A program made the position numbers and the translations under genes. From positions 1 through 64,000 of the forward strand of contig SXXW01000003.1 in assembly GCA_005791165.1 (NCBI GenBank): DNA of 64,000 nucleotides, given 5' to 3'. This DNA is from Cytophagaceae bacterium (GTDB taxonomy: Bacteria > Bacteroidota > Bacteroidia > Cytophagales > Spirosomataceae). The notes under the pieces were generated by a model. It was not told the origin of the DNA. It worked only from the letters and a program-made list of their open reading frames with translations, and did no database searches. Positions 43,186 through 51,810 of this stretch are shown here, one piece after another (position 1 is the first letter of the stretch; each line of letters starts with the position of its first letter).

Positions 43186-44166
43186 TTATTTACAACCCTC
43201 ACCGTTAATAAAAATGGATGAGCCTCGAACTTCATAATTAGCATTAATGGAAGTGCAGATAAACTCCAATTGTTTGAACATATCTAGGCCATTTAAATCA
43301 CCTGTAAATACACATCGATTGATATTGGAATTAACTTGGATAATTTCAATGCCATAAATCTGCTGCATTTTCTTAAATATTCCATTCACATTAACATCAT
43401 CAAATACAAAATCAGACTTTTTAACATTTTGTAAGATAACCAGCGGAACATCGACAACGCTTTCATTAATAGTTCTACTAATCAAATTAAAAACAGCTTT
43501 TTGATTCGGAGTAATAATAACGCCATTAGACTTATTTATTGACTTTTGATCATGTGTATAAACAGATACTTTGCCCGTTTTAACGGATACTTCAATCATT
43601 TTATCTGAAGTCGGTTTACTTATTTTAAATGAAGTACCTATAACTTCAGTAATTAAATTATCCACATGAACGAAAAAGGGAATTTTTTCGTTTTTAGCTA
43701 CCGTAAAAAATGCCTCACCAGTCAAATAAACAGTTCTAGTTTTAACACCGAAATTTTCAGCGACTAAGATGTGAGCATTTTTACCTAATAATACATGACT
43801 TCCATCAGGCAAGGTAATTTTTTGCAATGAATTAGCATTGTTTTTAGTTTCAACCCCATTTCTAGGAATCGAAGCAAACTCTAACTTATTTTTAAAATCC
43901 CATTGAAAGAATAAACTAAAGAATAACAGTAATGAAGCTGCTATTCCAGATGCAATCCAATAATATTTAACGTTCTTACCTGTATTATTATCCAAATTCA
44001 ATTTCTCCCAAATTTTATTTTGTGCCTCGATTGAGGACTCTAAATTCGAATGATTTTGAAAATTAAGATTATCGTTAGCTAATTTTTGCAAGAGCATTAA
44101 CTCTTCCTCCGAACATTTACCTTGATTGAATTTTTCACTAAGTGAGTCAAATTCCTTATTTGTCAT
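43186..44166 (-). CDS. FecR-family anti-sigma factor
   Basis: The product has 326 residues. An N-terminal cytoplasmic sigma-binding part (1-67) is followed by a single membrane helix (about 68-87, YYWIASGIAASLLLFFSLFF). The periplasmic FecR domain (about 110-215) shows ITLPDGSHVLLGKNA, LTGEAFFTVAKNEK and EVIGTSFKI. A C-terminal STN-like segment (about 250-326, FDDVNVNGIFKKMQQIYGIEI) would meet the transporter's STN domain. It transmits ligand binding by SusC to the ECF sigma encoded 10 bases upstream. Confidence 0.93.
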   Translation of the reverse strand: MTNKEFDSLSEKFNQGKCSEEELMLLQKLANDNLNFQNHSNLESSIEAQNKIWEKLNLDNNTGKNVKYYWIASGIAASLLLFFSLFFQWDFKNKLEFASIPRNGVETKNNANSLQKITLPDGSHVLLGKNAHILVAENFGVKTRTVYLTGEAFFTVAKNEKIPFFVHVDNLITEVIGTSFKISKPTSDKMIEVSVKTGKVSVYTHDQKSINKSNGVIITPNQKAVFNLISRTINESVVDVPLVILQNVKKSDFVFDDVNVNGIFKKMQQIYGIEIIQVNSNINRCVFTGDLNGLDMFKQLEFICTSINANYEVRGSSIFINGEGCK

Positions 44167-44176
44167 TATATAAAAT

Positions 44177-44734
44177 TTAATTTGCTGAATAAAAGTCTTT
44201 AAACTTTTCCTTTAATATTTTTTGAGATTTTGTGATATGATATTCAACCGCCTTTTCTGAAATATCAAGTTGCTCCGAAATCTTTTTCACAGAAATCTCT
44301 TCTATCTTACTCATTCTAAATACGGTAGCAGTTTTTTCAGACATCGAATTCAGAATAAAATTCAATCGCTCATTAAAATCATTTGAATTTGTAATGGATT
44401 CAGATTCATTGCTACTAAAAACCTTATGCAACAATTCAAACTCTCTATATTTAGAAAAATTGATTTTATTCCTTAAATGTTTATTGATTAAATTCCTTGC
44501 TGAGACATATAAATAAACCCTAAGGTCTAAAATCTTTTTATTGCTTCGATTTTGCCAAATGCTTAAAAATAAATCATGTAATATTTCTTCTGAATCCTCT
44601 TTAGAACCTAATGAGTGATTGACATATCGATATAAATATTTAAAATACTTCTTATAGATTACTTCAAAGGCTTTGGAATCGCCCTTAAAAAGTAGATCAC
44701 ATAATTCATCATCTGGTATATGCAAAAAATCCAT
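44177..44734 (-). CDS. ECF-type RNA polymerase sigma factor
   Basis: The 185-residue product has region 2 (FEVIYKKYFKYLYRYV, then SEEILHDLFLSIWQNR) and region 4 (SEKTATVFRMSKIEEISVKKISEQLDISEKAVEYHITKS), a FecI/Bacteroidetes-type ECF arrangement. It should activate its own operon and susCD once released by FecR. Sequence just upstream holds a tandem 9-base repeat and a hairpin. The operon order sigma-FecR-SusC-SusD on one strand is the classical transmembrane cell-surface signalling type. Confidence 0.94.
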   Translation of the reverse strand: MDFLHIPDDELCDLLFKGDSKAFEVIYKKYFKYLYRYVNHSLGSKEDSEEILHDLFLSIWQNRSNKKILDLRVYLYVSARNLINKHLRNKINFSKYREFELLHKVFSSNESESITNSNDFNERLNFILNSMSEKTATVFRMSKIEEISVKKISEQLDISEKAVEYHITKSQKILKEKFKDFYSAN

Positions 44735-44751
44735 CTATAAAAGAATAAAAC

Positions 44752-44799
44752 ACCGTATTTACCGTATTTAAAGAGTAGGTTCCATATTTATATGAAACC
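44752..44799 (-). promoter_or_regulatory. Direct repeat and hairpin upstream of the ECF sigma gene
   Basis: ACCGTATTT is present twice without a gap (44752-44769), 18-35 bases before the sigma ATG. Next to it, at 44778-44799, a 9-base inverted repeat (GGTTCCATA and TATGAAACC) has one mismatch that becomes a G-U pair in minus-strand RNA. These may form an operator or leader element. Confidence 0.4.
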
Positions 44800-44883
44800 C
44801 CTAAATAATGATAAAATATATTTTTAAAATTTTATTTCATTATCATTCAAAGAAATGATAAATGTTGCTAGAAAGCAAGTTTG

Positions 44884-44906
44884 AAAAGCCTAATTTATTT
44901 CTAGGC
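44884..44906 (-). terminator. Weak terminator after hemF
   Basis: On the minus strand a 5-bp stem (GCCTA with TAGGC, nine-base loop) overlapping the hemF stop is followed by TTTTC. The stem is short, so the call is tentative. Confidence 0.35.
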
Positions 44907-45797
44907 CAACCAATCAATCCCCTTTTTCAAGAGATTCATCGTTTTTTGCCCCTCAGGGAATTGAGTCGGGTCATACATATACTCCCAAGAAGCCATGGGA
45001 GGCATGCTCATAAGGATGGATTCAGTCCGACCATTTGTTTCTAGGCCAAATTTAGTTCCTCGGTCATGGACTAAATTAAATTCGACATAACGACCTCTAC
45101 GCAATAATTGAAAGTCTTTTTCTTTTTGGCCAAAAGGTTTATCCGCATTCAATTGCATCAAATGGCTGTAAATGGGTACAAAAGATTCGCCTATATTTTT
45201 GACAAAATCAAAGGTATTTTCTTTTTCTTCAGCTGAGTTAGATTTCAAATAATCAAAAAATATTCCGCCTACACCTCTTGTTTCTTCTCTGTGTGGACTA
45301 TAGAAATAATCATCCGCCCAATTTTTATAGGTAGGGTAATAACTCGCATCAAATGCGTCGCAAGCTGTTTTCAATTGTTGATGAAACCATTTCGCCTGCT
45401 CAGGAATAATAATATGCGGAGTTAAGTCGATGCCCCCACCAAACCAATTTTGACCATTACTCAATTCAAAATAGCGAACGTTCATGTGAATAATAGGAAC
45501 CCATGGATTAAAGGGATGCATGACAATGGAAACTCCTGTGGCTAAAAAATCAACTTCCTCTTTAATATCCAAGCTAGTCACCATTTTAGGATGTAAAGGT
45601 CCATGGACAGCTGAAAAATTGACACCTGCCTTTTCTAGAATTTTTCCATGTTGAATAACTCTGGACTGGCCACCACCCCCTTCACTCCGTGTCCACACAT
45701 CTTCCTTAAATGTGCCTTGGCCATCTGCTTTTGCAATGCCTTCACATATTTGATCTTGAAGAGATTTGAAATAATTGATAATTTCGATTGCTTCCAT
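44901..45797 (-). CDS. hemF: Oxygen-dependent coproporphyrinogen III oxidase
   Basis: I use the ATG at 45797, one base from the stop of the penicillin-binding protein gene; a longer frame to 45839 would overlap that gene by 41 bases and lose the family start. The 298-residue enzyme turns coproporphyrinogen III into protoporphyrinogen IX with oxygen. HMNVRYFE, GGGIDLTPHI, GVGGIFFDY, the long GRYVEFNLVHDRG-TKFGLETNGR stretch and MSMPPMASWEYMYDP are family signatures. Its presence shows aerobic haem synthesis. It is the last gene of a three-gene unit. Confidence 0.95.
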   Translation of the reverse strand: MEAIEIINYFKSLQDQICEGIAKADGQGTFKEDVWTRSEGGGGQSRVIQHGKILEKAGVNFSAVHGPLHPKMVTSLDIKEEVDFLATGVSIVMHPFNPWVPIIHMNVRYFELSNGQNWFGGGIDLTPHIIIPEQAKWFHQQLKTACDAFDASYYPTYKNWADDYFYSPHREETRGVGGIFFDYLKSNSAEEKENTFDFVKNIGESFVPIYSHLMQLNADKPFGQKEKDFQLLRRGRYVEFNLVHDRGTKFGLETNGRTESILMSMPPMASWEYMYDPTQFPEGQKTMNLLKKGIDWLA

Positions 45798-45798
45798 T

Positions 45799-48420
45799 CT
45801 ATTGTGGTCCTTTGGGGATAGAATCTTGCTTCGTCCCATCTACATTCTGTTCATCCATTAATGCATTCAATGAATCCAATTCTGCATCCGAAACTTGAAG
45901 TGAATCAGGCAAAGTGCTGTAAGAACCTTGGCAATCAAAATCCTTTTTTACAACCCGTCGATCTAATTTATCAAATGGAATGGGTTTATACATCGCTAAT
46001 GCCGGATCCTTCACAACTCGAATCATAAACCGTTTATAAATGGGTAATGCCGTTTTAGCACCCTCACCCAATGCACTCGTTCGGAAATGTATTGATCGAT
46101 CGTCACCACCCACCCAAACACCTGAAATTAAATTGGACGTCATCCCGATAAACCAACCATCCGAATGATTGGAAGTAGTTCCCGTTTTACCCGCAAAATT
46201 ATGCGCATACCTATTTTCAGTAGGCAAAAGTACCTCTCCATCAGACCATAGTAACGAACTCGCAGTTCCCCCCTCATGAATAACACCCTCCAGCATGGAT
46301 CGAACTAATTGGGCCGATTCCTTTTTGATAACCCGAAAAGAAATAGGCTCAAAATTCTGTAATACCTTCCCATTTTGATCCTTAATTTCTTGAATAATCA
46401 TAGGCTCCACATGAATTCCCTCATTCACAAACGCTGAATATGCCCCAATCATCTCATAAAGCGATACATCAAAGGAACCAAGACCAATGGACGCAACAGG
46501 TTTTAAAGGACTTTTAATCCCCATTTTTTGCGCATAATACATGACCGTATCCGCGCCCACTTCATTCGTTAATCTAGCTGCCACTGAATTAATACTTTTG
46601 GCTAATGCCCGACGAAGTGGCATCATCATGTAAGAAAAAGTCCCGTCAGCATTCGAGGGACGCCAAATTTTCTTTTCACCCTTCTCCTCTACTTCAATTT
46701 CAAAGGGTTCATCTTTCACCATGTAACAAGGCGATAAATCTTTAGGCCCGTCTATGGCCGCTGTATAAACAAAAGGTTTAAACGTAGAACCAGGCTGACG
46801 TTTACTCTGCTTAACGTGATCGTATTTGAAATATTTAAAATCTAAACCACCCACCCAAGCCTTAATATGGCCTGTATAAGGATCTAAGGTCATCATGCCC
46901 GACTGTAAAAAACGCTTGTAATAATTGATGGAATCAATCGAGCTCATACTTCTTTTCTCCTCACCCAAGGCATTTCTAGAATAAACCCACATGTCACGTT
47001 TTACATTTTTCATGTAATGCCAAACCGAATCTGGACTTGTAGGAAATCTTTTAGCCAACGCTTTGTAATAATCCGTCCGCTTAGCAACCGTGTCGATGAA
47101 ACCCACAATCTCAACTCCATGCTCATCGACCCAAGGATTTTGACCAGTCCAATGATTGTCAAAAGATTTTTGAATATTACGCATACCACCCTCAACAGCT
47201 TCCTCCGCATGTAATTGGAGACGCGAGTCGATGGTCGTCATAATTTTCAATCCATCCCGATACAAATCGACTTCCATTTCATTTTCCTTAGCCCAATCAT
47301 TAATGTATCGAGCCACAGCTACCTTAAAATAATTACCCGTCCCATCATAAGGAGATTCTTCGTTGGGATGTAAAACAATAGGTAATTTAGCTAATGAATC
47401 ATATTCAGCTTTTTTCAAATAACCCGCCTTCACCATTTGAGACAAAACCACATTTCTACGCTTCCAAGCCTTGTTTTCAGCCAAAGGCTTTCCGTCGTAA
47501 CGAGTTGGATTATAAGTGGTTGTCGCCTTTTGCAAGCCAATTAATATCGCGGATTCTTGTACATTTAAACTATCCGCACTCGTATTAAAATACGTCTTGG
47601 CGGCTACTTTAATGCCATAGGCGTTGTTGCCATAATCGACCGTATTTAAATACCAAAGTATAATTTCATCCTTGGTATAAAAACGTTCTAGATTAATGGC
47701 CGTGACCCATTCTTTGGATTTATAGATCAACTTATTTAATCCTGGAATATATCCCAAAATACCTGTTTTGAAGAAGCCTTTTTTGGTACGAGTTTTAAAG
47801 AGATTTTTGGCTAATTGCTGTGAAATAGTACTCCCACCTCCCCGATCGCCACCTTTGGCCATGCCCACTAACACACCGGCCCAAGCTTGAAAATCAATAC
47901 CTGTATGCTCATAAAACCGAGAATCCTCGGTAGCCACCAAAGCTTTTACGAGATGAGGAGACAATAAATTAAAATCCCGAATTGGCGTTCTATTTTCGGC
48001 AAAATACTTGCCTAATAATACCCCATCCGCAGAATAAATTTCAGAGGCTTGTGAAAGTTTGGGATTTTGTAAATCGTCTACCGATGGCATTTCACCGGTT
48101 AACCAAAAAATATTGGTTTGGATGACAAACAAATAAATCAAAAGAAATAAACCCGCTTTGGCAGTAAATTTCCAAACCTTAACAATAGGCCTGTAATAAG
48201 GAGATTGTTTGTCGACATGCGCATCATAAAATGCTTTGAATCTACGGTAATAGGCTTCAATGAGAACTTTAGTCAGATTGCCATAACCGATTAACCAAGT
48301 ATATTTCTTCTCACCTAAAACCTTTAAAAGTGCTTTATCCAACAGCATTATCAACCAAATAATTCCTTGCGAAATTTTGATTTTACACGTAATCCAAAAG
48401 CCTTTAATCGATTCTAACAT
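45799..48420 (-). CDS. Class A penicillin-binding protein (PBP1A-like)
   Basis: The 873-residue protein polymerises and crosslinks peptidoglycan. A cytoplasmic tail of about 85 residues and a single membrane helix (about 90-110) anchor it. The GT51 domain (about 150-320) has ATEDSRFYEHTGID with the catalytic Glu and GGSTISQQLAKNLF. The transpeptidase domain (about 490-800) has nucleophile S545 in PGSTFKPF, SINSVAAR and KTGTTSNHSDGWF. The tail after 810 is acidic. It lies 26 bases after the TrpF-like gene and one base before hemF. Confidence 0.95.
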   Translation of the reverse strand: MLESIKGFWITCKIKISQGIIWLIMLLDKALLKVLGEKKYTWLIGYGNLTKVLIEAYYRRFKAFYDAHVDKQSPYYRPIVKVWKFTAKAGLFLLIYLFVIQTNIFWLTGEMPSVDDLQNPKLSQASEIYSADGVLLGKYFAENRTPIRDFNLLSPHLVKALVATEDSRFYEHTGIDFQAWAGVLVGMAKGGDRGGGSTISQQLAKNLFKTRTKKGFFKTGILGYIPGLNKLIYKSKEWVTAINLERFYTKDEIILWYLNTVDYGNNAYGIKVAAKTYFNTSADSLNVQESAILIGLQKATTTYNPTRYDGKPLAENKAWKRRNVVLSQMVKAGYLKKAEYDSLAKLPIVLHPNEESPYDGTGNYFKVAVARYINDWAKENEMEVDLYRDGLKIMTTIDSRLQLHAEEAVEGGMRNIQKSFDNHWTGQNPWVDEHGVEIVGFIDTVAKRTDYYKALAKRFPTSPDSVWHYMKNVKRDMWVYSRNALGEEKRSMSSIDSINYYKRFLQSGMMTLDPYTGHIKAWVGGLDFKYFKYDHVKQSKRQPGSTFKPFVYTAAIDGPKDLSPCYMVKDEPFEIEVEEKGEKKIWRPSNADGTFSYMMMPLRRALAKSINSVAARLTNEVGADTVMYYAQKMGIKSPLKPVASIGLGSFDVSLYEMIGAYSAFVNEGIHVEPMIIQEIKDQNGKVLQNFEPISFRVIKKESAQLVRSMLEGVIHEGGTASSLLWSDGEVLLPTENRYAHNFAGKTGTTSNHSDGWFIGMTSNLISGVWVGGDDRSIHFRTSALGEGAKTALPIYKRFMIRVVKDPALAMYKPIPFDKLDRRVVKKDFDCQGSYSTLPDSLQVSDAELDSLNALMDEQNVDGTKQDSIPKGPQ

Positions 48421-48446
48421 ATATTTTTAAATGCGTAAACACATAT

Positions 48447-49037
48447 TTATTCTGTTTCTAGTTTTTCCAAGATAGTCATTAAATCCGTAAAATCTCGGTA
48501 GCCAGGCCGCTCCTCTTTGCCGGCTATTAATCCAATTCCTTGAATAGAACTTTGCTCAACCCATTCCTCTAAATCTTGATCAGGAATGCTTAATCCTAAG
48601 ATAATGGGATATTGAGCGGACCATATTTCAACTTGGTTTTCAAAACCGAGTAAGGAATCCTCTGTGTCACCTACCAACAAAAAATAATCCACATAAGGTC
48701 GAGCTGCCGCAAATAATGCTGGTAAATTATCTGAATCAAGATTAACTCTTAAGATTTTGGGTAATGCAATTTGCTTGATTTTCTCTAAGTTAGTCGATGA
48801 ACTAATCTCTAAAACATCCGGTTGATAAGCCTCGCAGAGCACAATAATTTGATCTTCTGAGCAATTAAAAGCCTCGCCAACGATCTGAATTCCTGAAAGC
48901 CAATTTCGAATTTCATTGAATTTATCCACGGGAACATCCGTCATAGAAAACCCCAACCACTCCACGCCCATCCCTGCACAATACCGCGCATCCGACAAAT
49001 TCTCAATCGCAGAAACCTTAACCTTTGTCTTTAGCAT
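48447..49037 (-). CDS. TrpF-like barrel protein lacking catalytic motifs
   Basis: The 196-residue product shows the phosphoribosylanthranilate isomerase layout: VKVSAIENLSDARYCAGMGVEWLGFSM at the start, PDVLEISSS, and the closing GLIAGKEERPGYRDF in the SGVE..PGxKD position. The KICG motif is KVSA, so the catalytic Cys is Ser9. The LLDS/GGTG segment with the general-acid Asp is not recognisable (YFLLVGDTEDSLLG). It is therefore probably not an active TrpF. No trp genes are near; it leads a transcript with a penicillin-binding protein and hemF. The function is unknown. Confidence 0.7.
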   Translation of the reverse strand: MLKTKVKVSAIENLSDARYCAGMGVEWLGFSMTDVPVDKFNEIRNWLSGIQIVGEAFNCSEDQIIVLCEAYQPDVLEISSSTNLEKIKQIALPKILRVNLDSDNLPALFAAARPYVDYFLLVGDTEDSLLGFENQVEIWSAQYPIILGLSIPDQDLEEWVEQSSIQGIGLIAGKEERPGYRDFTDLMTILEKLETE

Positions 49038-49058
49038 AAATCAATCCAAAAATAAAAA

Positions 49059-49090
49059 CAAAACTAATCTTTAAGGTGCTAAATAGCAAA
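49059..49090 (-). promoter_or_regulatory. Promoter of the TrpF-like/PBP/hemF unit
   Basis: On the minus strand a TTTG (49087-49090) is followed after 20 bases by TAGTTTTG (49059-49066), a full match to the two-part consensus of Bacteroidota. The ATG at 49037 lies 21 bases downstream. Confidence 0.65.
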
Positions 49091-49163
49091 ATTGTTCGCC
49101 AATTGGGCAAATTAATCTTAAATTGCACAAAATTTCGTCAGGCCTTGAACCTGAGCAGCAAAT

Positions 49164-50300
49164 ATGGAAACAAAAGGACGCGTATTAGTCGCCATGAGTG
49201 GCGGTATTGACAGCTCGGTCGCAGCTGTTTTATTACATGAGCAAGGATATGAAGTGATCGGCATGACCATGAAAACATGGGACTATGCTAGCTCCGGTGG
49301 GACAAAAAAAGAAACAGGTTGCTGTTCACTTGATTCCATTAATGATGCCCGACATATCGCTGTATCCTTAGGATTCCCGCATTATATATTAGATATCCGC
49401 GAGGAATTTGGCGATTCCGTCATCGACTATTTCACTAATGAATATGTAGAAGGTCGAACACCCAATCCATGTGTGATGTGCAATACCCACATTAAATGGG
49501 ATGCGTTGCTAAAACGCGCAGACCAATTAGGTTGCGAATTCATCGCGACAGGACATTATGCACAAATTAGAGAAGAAAATAATCGATTTATTATTTCCAA
49601 AGGCGTGGATGCCTTAAAAGACCAAAGTTATGTGCTTTGGGGAGTTTCTCAATCTTCACTCGCGCGAACCATTCTTCCTTTAGGTCATTTAACGAAAGCT
49701 AAAATACGTGAAATGGCCACAGAGCGGGGCTTTGTCGACCTAGTCAATAAATCAGAAAGCTATGAAATTTGTTTTGTACCGGACAATGACTATCGGGGGT
49801 TTTTAAAACGTAGAATTCCTGAATTGGAAGAGCAGGTAAAAGGTGGGAATTTTATTGACACAGAAGGCAAAATCATAGGTATTCACGAGGGATATCCATT
49901 TTATACGGTAGGGCAAAGAAAGGGATTAGGAAAGGCATTTGGCTACCCGGCATTTGTCACAGAAATACGAAAAGAAACGAACGAAGTGGTCATCGGGAAA
50001 TTAGAAGATTTAAATAGAACCGGTATGTATGTGGGCCAATTGAACCTTCAAAAATATGACTCAATTCCAGCAGAAGGCTTAGAAACAGTAACAAAAGTCA
50101 GGTACAAAGATGCTGGAACTGCGGCTTTTATTGAAGGATTAAACGGAAAAATCAAAGTAGAATTTCATGAAGATGTCAGTGGAATTGCACCGGGCCAAGC
50201 AGCTGTATTTTATGAGGGGGATGATGTAGTCGGCGGGGGTTGGATTCTTAAATCGTTTCAAAAAGGAAGCGTTTTCGAAAATGTCCATTCGTTTATTTAA
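49164..50300 (+). CDS. mnmA: tRNA-specific 2-thiouridylase
   Basis: The 378-residue enzyme makes 2-thiouridine at wobble position 34. VAMSGGIDSSVAAVLL is the PP-loop that adenylates the base. The two catalytic cysteines lie in PNPCVMCNTHIKW and SYEICFVPD. GYPFYTVGQRKGLG and the C-terminal beta-barrel end complete the family. It works on the same nucleotide as MnmE, encoded at 26473. The last 8 bases overlap the convergent phosphodiesterase gene. Confidence 0.97.
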   Translation: METKGRVLVAMSGGIDSSVAAVLLHEQGYEVIGMTMKTWDYASSGGTKKETGCCSLDSINDARHIAVSLGFPHYILDIREEFGDSVIDYFTNEYVEGRTPNPCVMCNTHIKWDALLKRADQLGCEFIATGHYAQIREENNRFIISKGVDALKDQSYVLWGVSQSSLARTILPLGHLTKAKIREMATERGFVDLVNKSESYEICFVPDNDYRGFLKRRIPELEEQVKGGNFIDTEGKIIGIHEGYPFYTVGQRKGLGKAFGYPAFVTEIRKETNEVVIGKLEDLNRTGMYVGQLNLQKYDSIPAEGLETVTKVRYKDAGTAAFIEGLNGKIKVEFHEDVSGIAPGQAAVFYEGDDVVGGGWILKSFQKGSVFENVHSFI

Positions 50301-50808
50301 CCCGAATCTTCAAACGAGGCATTTGAATCACCTCCATATCAAAAATCCGGGATCCGTCTATCTTAAACCTTAATGCTGTTTGCTCATCATGAAATCCATG
50401 TTGGCCCGCCGCCCCTGGATTTAAAAACAGCATGTTATTTCGTTTTAAATCTCTTTTGACCTGAAGTATATGGGAATGTCCGCACACAAAAATATGAGGA
50501 ATTCCCATGGCAAAAGTTTCTAAAGCATCAGGTTTGTAAGAAGAGGGAGCACCAGCAATATGTGTCATGGCAACTTTTACGTCTTCGCACATAAACCGAG
50601 TAATTTTAGGAAACATGTTACGGATCGTGCGATCATCTATGTTCCCGTAAACGCCATAAACGGGTTTTCCAAAACTCATTAATGTATCTGCAATCGCCAC
50701 AGAACCCCAATCCCCTCCATGCCAAATTTGATCGCAAAACTCAATATGCTCCTCTAGACGCGCATCTAAATAACTATGTGTATCTGAAAGGAGTAAAATC
50801 TTTTGCAT
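50293..50808 (-). CDS. YfcE/MJ0936-type metallophosphoesterase
   Basis: The product has 171 residues and is a small two-metal phosphodiesterase. LLSDTHSYLD, IWHGGDWGS, YGNIDDR, VAMTHIAG, FVCGHSHI and NPGAAGQHG supply the metal ligands in the usual order. Such enzymes hydrolyse phosphodiesters in vitro; the natural substrate is unknown. Its ATG is directly next to the stop of the zinc-dependent PLC-like gene upstream, so the two are probably cotranscribed. It overlaps mnmA tail-to-tail by 8 bases. Confidence 0.92.
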   Translation of the reverse strand: MQKILLLSDTHSYLDARLEEHIEFCDQIWHGGDWGSVAIADTLMSFGKPVYGVYGNIDDRTIRNMFPKITRFMCEDVKVAMTHIAGAPSSYKPDALETFAMGIPHIFVCGHSHILQVKRDLKRNNMLFLNPGAAGQHGFHDEQTALRFKIDGSRIFDMEVIQMPRLKIRVK

Positions 50809-51810
50809 TTATTCTGAAGATTTTGCTTTTAGCGAAATCAATAAATTTTCCTTGATTAGGTTATTAGATGACCATACCGACTTCTCATTGGCATATTTCT
50901 GTTTCATTGCCTCTGAAATTTCAGGAGCAGCCATCACCCAAGCAGGCGATCCGGCATCTTTATAAGCAGAATACCAAAAACTAGCCACTCGGTTAGACGC
51001 TAAAAGCATTCTCTTTTCGATGGAAGTACCTAATCGATTGCCATACGCTTTTATAAAGTCTTTGGTATAATACTGTAATTTACGGCCCCCTCGCTCTACT
51101 TCCATGAATGCTTTTGCTTCTCCCATCTCTGCCCGGAGAGCTAATTCAGTTTTATAAACTTCAGGTAGCATATCATGTGATTCCAATAAAATTTGAAAGA
51201 TAAAATCTTGTGGATTTTTTATATAGGTAACTGCAGGTACTTGATTAAATTGATAATTTCTTAAAAATTCTTCTGGCACTAAACTTTCCCACAAAACATG
51301 AATTCCTTTTTGGTTGGTAAATTGACCATCGTGATTTTTGGTCGTATGTAATGGAACATGCGAATCAGCCACATAATGACCTAAATCGGCTGAATAAAAC
51401 AAAACGGAATCCTTTAAATTATGTTGGAATGAATAAACCAACCGCTTATATACACGGTTTACCTCCCATGGTACAAGCCCTTCATTTTTCAAAGTATCCA
51501 AGGAATATTTCTTGATGGCGGCGGAAAAATCATGAGGAATACTTGTCCGATAATTAGGACCAAAAACATCGGCATCCATGTCTAAATAATGTTTTGGATC
51601 CTCAGATTTATCGTCTCTTCTACGGACATCTGGCCTGATGGAATGGGTCACCAAATAATCTTGGTTCGCGTAAAAAAACAATCCCAATTCTGCTGGCAAC
51701 GTATAAATCGAAACTTGCTGTAATGATTTATGAGAAAGAAATCCCCAAGAGGAAATCAAAATAGATATACAGGCAAGAATTGATAATTTAACTAATGTTC
51801 TCTTTAGCAT
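50809..51810 (-). CDS. Zinc-dependent phospholipase C/S1-P1 nuclease-like protein
   Basis: I use the ATG at 51810; earlier starts up to 51912 lie inside the upstream regulator gene. The 333-residue product has a signal peptide ending ISS and then W22GFLSHK. In this fold the mature N-terminal Trp binds zinc, so cleavage before W22 fits. HYLDMDAD and ADLGHYVADSHVPLHT give the other His/Asp ligands of a three-zinc site. It may cleave phospholipids or nucleic acids outside the inner membrane. It overlaps the hybrid regulator by 23 bases. Confidence 0.8.
   Translation of the reverse strand: MLKRTLVKLSILACISILISSWGFLSHKSLQQVSIYTLPAELGLFFYANQDYLVTHSIRPDVRRRDDKSEDPKHYLDMDADVFGPNYRTSIPHDFSAAIKKYSLDTLKNEGLVPWEVNRVYKRLVYSFQHNLKDSVLFYSADLGHYVADSHVPLHTTKNHDGQFTNQKGIHVLWESLVPEEFLRNYQFNQVPAVTYIKNPQDFIFQILLESHDMLPEVYKTELALRAEMGEAKAFMEVERGGRKLQYYTKDFIKAYGNRLGTSIEKRMLLASNRVASFWYSAYKDAGSPAWVMAAPEISEAMKQKYANEKSVWSSNNLIKENLLISLKAKSSE

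Noticed and set aside
45798-45839. Extended start of hemF
   Set aside because: It would overlap the penicillin-binding protein gene by 41 bases and precede the known family start; the ATG at 45797 fits.
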